From: Rhizobium sp. Q54
GTDB lineage: Bacteria > Pseudomonadota > Alphaproteobacteria > Rhizobiales > Xanthobacteraceae
Assembly (NCBI GenBank): GCA_945861895.1
Contig: CAMAWF010000020.1
Coordinates: 1-44,991, forward strand
DNA length: 44,991 nt
Direction of reading: 5' to 3'
Notes under the pieces: generated by a model
Told to the model about the DNA's origin: nothing
Database searches by the model: none
What the model saw: only the letters and a program-made list of their open reading frames with translations
Position numbers and translations under genes: made by a program
Shown here: piece by piece, positions 43,006 through 44,991 of the stretch
Position numbering within the stretch: the stretch's first letter is position 1
Layout: every line of letters begins with the position of its first letter

Positions 43006-43845
43006 TTACTCGCGCGCGACCTGCTTCGCAGTTGCGCGCGGAGCGGCGGCCCCCGTGGCGTCCTTCGAATAGACCCTCAATACCTTGGCGGTACTGCTGC
43101 GCGGCAATGTGATTTCGAAGCGCATTCGATCCAGAGGATAAACGAATTTGGTGAGCTCCATCACGGAGCCGTTGGTAGCGTATGTGATCCGGTCCGTGGC
43201 CAGGCAAATGTCGCCGACATTCAGATGCAGCCGCTTGGCCGTTGCAGCATTAAGGGCAACGGTTTTGATGACGTGTTTCGCCTCCTTGATGGCAAGCCCC
43301 ATCGATTCGAAGATCGAATAGGTCGTCTGACCGAGATTCTCTTTTTGAGAGAGAATGTGAGCCACGCCGCTCATAGACATCGGCAGGTGAAGCGTCGATT
43401 GCGCGATTGGAACGTCGTTATGAAGGTAAAGCCGGGTCAAGGTCGCGATTTCCTGATCATCGGTACCCAGGATGGCCGCAACTTGAGGATCGGGCTTGAT
43501 GTGATCTAGTCCGATGACCTCGATAACGGGATCGATGCCCTCGCGTCGTAAAGCCTCCACGATAGTTTGCGCTTCCTGGGACATCTGCTGCCGGAGATGC
43601 GGCTCATTGACAAACGTCCCGCGCCCCTGTTGGCGATAGATGAGGCCTCTGTTATCCAGTTCGGCAAGCGCTTGACGGACCGTGACGCGGCTGACGCCGA
43701 AATCCTTGGTGAGCGTTGCTTCGCTGGGCAGAGGAGTGCCAGGTCCATAGATTCCCGAACCAATTTTTTCTCGGAGCTTTTCCACGATCTGCAGGTAAAG
43801 AGGACCAGCTGAACCCCGGATAGGCGTTTTTCGGCCAGCGACCAT
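43006..43845 (-). CDS. GntR-family regulator, HutC type (UTRA domain)
   Basis: The 279-residue product (start MVAGRKTPIRGS, ribosome site GGAGGG) has an N-terminal winged helix with LYLQIVEKLREKIGSGIYGPG and VSRVTVRQALAELDNRGLIYRQQGRGTFV, and a UTRA effector domain from about residue 95 (for example YLHNDVPIAQSTLHLP). A 22-codon N-terminal extension is possible but unlikely. The operator boxes at its own promoter, at the TctC-type gene and at the aldehyde dehydrogenase operon share the TAGRCGTCTA form, so it is a strong candidate for their regulator. Confidence 0.9.
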   Translation of the reverse strand: MVAGRKTPIRGSAGPLYLQIVEKLREKIGSGIYGPGTPLPSEATLTKDFGVSRVTVRQALAELDNRGLIYRQQGRGTFVNEPHLRQQMSQEAQTIVEALRREGIDPVIEVIGLDHIKPDPQVAAILGTDDQEIATLTRLYLHNDVPIAQSTLHLPMSMSGVAHILSQKENLGQTTYSIFESMGLAIKEAKHVIKTVALNAATAKRLHLNVGDICLATDRITYATNGSVMELTKFVYPLDRMRFEITLPRSSTAKVLRVYSKDATGAAAPRATAKQVARE

Positions 43846-43867
43846 GTGCCCTCCTGCCGAACCATGA

Positions 43868-43887
43868 TAGGCGTCTACAGATGTCTT
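43868..43887. promoter_or_regulatory. GntR operator at the regulator's own promoter
   Basis: TAGGCGTCTA at 43868-43877 differs from the perfect box TAGACGTCTA by one base, and CAGATGTCTT at 43878-43887 is a weaker half-related box directly after it. It lies about 23 bases upstream of the start codon, a position that would let the regulator repress its own gene. Confidence 0.5.
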
Positions 43888-44193
43888 AGTACAACTGGAA
43901 ATGACGCGCACTTGTCAAGGTTCGAGACGACATGCTGTCGTTTAGATTGAGACCAGGCGCGGCAAACTGCGCGAATGGCCGCGATTTGGCGGCATTTCAT
44001 CTGGCGCTCGGTCTCTGCAGAAGGGCCGTCAGATTTGGAGCCCGGTTTTGCGCATTTGTCTCCGGCTTTAAAATTCCGTTGCCCGGCAATTGACCTGACT
44101 TGGCGTTTTTGAACCAAGCATTGTGAGATGATGGTTTAAAAAAGAGATTGCCGTGTCGAAGAAAAGATCAGTGAAGAGAAAACTGTGACGAAA
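43888..44193. other. Intergenic region with no recognised gene
   Basis: About 300 bases between the GntR gene and a small frame. I see no RNA gene, repeat or operator here beyond the GntR box at its left end. Overlapping frames on the minus strand (to 43875) are low quality. Confidence 0.5.
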
Positions 44194-44325
44194 ATGAACG
44201 GTTATACGTCGATTGCCGTCCTCATCTTGCCAAACACGCTGGTCACGGTGACATGCCTGGTGCTTTTTCAATACCATGCCCTGAAGTTCAAGCAGTTCAA
44301 TTTCTATCCGGTAATTTCCGCTTAG
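44194..44325 (+). CDS. Possible 43-residue membrane peptide
   Basis: A short frame reads MNGYTSIAVLILPNTLVTVT, then CLVLFQYHALKFKQFNFYPV and ISA. It has one hydrophobic stretch (about residues 7-25). A GTG nine bases upstream with GAAGAGAA before it could also serve as start. No family is known and the case is weak; it lies in the gap before the permease gene and on the other strand. Confidence 0.2.
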   Translation: MNGYTSIAVLILPNTLVTVTCLVLFQYHALKFKQFNFYPVISA

Positions 44326-44343
44326 GCACGCTTTGCCATGCAG

Positions 44344-44991
44344 TCAGTGGTCGAAGTGGAACGGTACGCGGGCTCGGCCATCATTCCATTCGGCGCGCGT
44401 TCGATCGGCATTGCGGCGAAGCATGAAACCGGCAAGCAGACGGGCGCCGTCGGCGCTTTCGCGGGTTTCCGAAAGCGACGGACGCTGATCCGGAAAGTTT
44501 AACCGCTCCCCTTGATAGGACACGCGGACGTCAAGATTGAACTCGTCGAAACTCGCCGCAATGAGTATCGGTCCCTCTCGCCAGTAGTCCGCCGTAACAG
44601 CCTCAATGAGCTGAATTGTTCCGAAGCTCGCTCGCTTGATGATGTCGGGACGTGCGCCCCACGTAGCGCCCTGGGATTGAAAGAATGTTTCGATCTTCTG
44701 CGGATCGGCGTCGCGCCCTTCGATCGCGAGAGTTGCGGTCTTTTTAACGCCGAAACGGAATAGAAGATTGAGCGCCAGCGCAATCACTGTCGACAGAACA
44801 AGAGAACTGCCGACCAGATAGTTCAGCGGCTGCGGAGCAGAACCTGCGGAATCCGGTGCAACGCGGACACCGATTCCAGCGCAAGGCGGACAGCAATCCG
44901 GTGATTGCGGACAGCACGTGAAGGCGGCGTAGAGCTCGCTCCCGTCGACGGTCGAATCAGCTGATCGGTCTCCCTGGCAACCAGGGAGTGA
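44344..44991 (-). CDS. NCS2-type purine (xanthine/uracil) permease, C-terminal part (5' end outside window)
   Basis: The minus-strand frame is open to the last base of the window, which I checked codon by codon, so the gene continues beyond it. Visible is part of a variable loop with clustered Cys (CCPQSPDCCPPC), the final membrane helix (NYLVGSSLVLSTVIALALNLLF), and a cytoplasmic extension of about 150 residues ending FMLRRNADRTRAEWNDGRAR. The extension with the R-N-A-D-R tail resembles that of the long rhizobial uracil/xanthine permeases. The transporter would bring purines into the cell, which fits a cluster of N-compound hydrolases. Confidence 0.75.
   Translation of the reverse strand, partial: SLPGCQGDRSADSTVDGSELYAAFTCCPQSPDCCPPCAGIGVRVAPDSAGSAPQPLNYLVGSSLVLSTVIALALNLLFRFGVKKTATLAIEGRDADPQKIETFFQSQGATWGARPDIIKRASFGTIQLIEAVTADYWREGPILIAASFDEFNLDVRVSYQGERLNFPDQRPSLSETRESADGARLLAGFMLRRNADRTRAEWNDGRARVPFHFDH

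Noticed and set aside
17023-44991. Direct repeat of the tRNA 3' end as a right attachment site
   Set aside because: I looked for GGTTCGAGTCCTCCCGGGCC-like sequence further right and saw no second copy in the window.
1-44991. CRISPR arrays, rRNA genes, riboswitches
   Set aside because: No regularly spaced short repeats, no rRNA sequence and no recognisable riboswitch fold were found.

Overview
The window looks like a chromosomal segment of a GC-rich alphaproteobacterium of the order Hyphomicrobiales (Rhizobiales), close to Bradyrhizobium or the Xanthobacteraceae. Three things point there: the housekeeping order dnaX-ybaB-recR ... rmuC / def-fmt-truA / dapE-dapD; the inverted intergenic repeats typical of that group (1053-1151, 5836-5985, 6761-6853, 30364-30564, 42772-42892); and the style of the catabolic genes and of the broken insertion sequence. 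The species cannot be fixed from sequence alone.

Region 1 (1-12.6 kb) is core genome: the 3' end of dnaX, the YbaB nucleoid protein, recR, an AmpG-type permease, rmuC, def-fmt-truA, dapE-dapD (lysine/diaminopimelate), a HupE/UreJ metal permease, an MFS permease, a membrane-anchored unknown protein and an amidohydrolase-fold decarboxylase. Region 2 (12.7-17.0 kb) is an envelope or secretion-related patch: a small secreted protein of unknown function, a secreted C39-like cysteine peptidase, an ECF sigma factor translationally coupled to its membrane anti-sigma factor, and a secreted subtilisin-family protease. A tRNA with CAU anticodon follows at 17.02 kb.

Region 3 (17.1-37.4 kb) is accessory. 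It starts just after the tRNA with gene debris and holds a dense set of genes for hydrolysing and oxidising nitrogen compounds: an M20 carbamoylase/allantoate-hydrolase type enzyme, a nitrate/taurate-type ABC importer whose binding protein has an in-frame stop, a TRZ/ATZ-type amidohydrolase, an amidase, a second M20 enzyme with an altered active site, an operon of alpha/beta hydrolase, SDR-fold protein, NIPSNAP protein and aminotransferase, a GntR/FCD regulator, a three-subunit molybdenum hydroxylase and a cytosine-deaminase-like amidohydrolase. Parts of one IS transposase family lie at both sides (N-terminal part near 19.3 kb, C-terminal part near 37.2 kb), each next to an alpha/beta-hydrolase remnant. 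My inference is a pathway that takes up, hydroxylates and hydrolytically opens an N-heterocycle or an amide/ureide compound; the substrate is unknown.

Region 4 (37.4-44.0 kb) is a second catabolic unit: a Bug/TctC binding protein, and an opposing operon of aldehyde dehydrogenase, ketopantoate-reductase-like enzyme, amidohydrolase and NifU-domain protein, with a HutC-type GntR regulator. Boxes built on TAGRCGTCTA lie upstream of the TctC gene, the operon and the regulator, which suggests a small self-contained regulon. The window ends inside a purine/xanthine (NCS2) permease gene.
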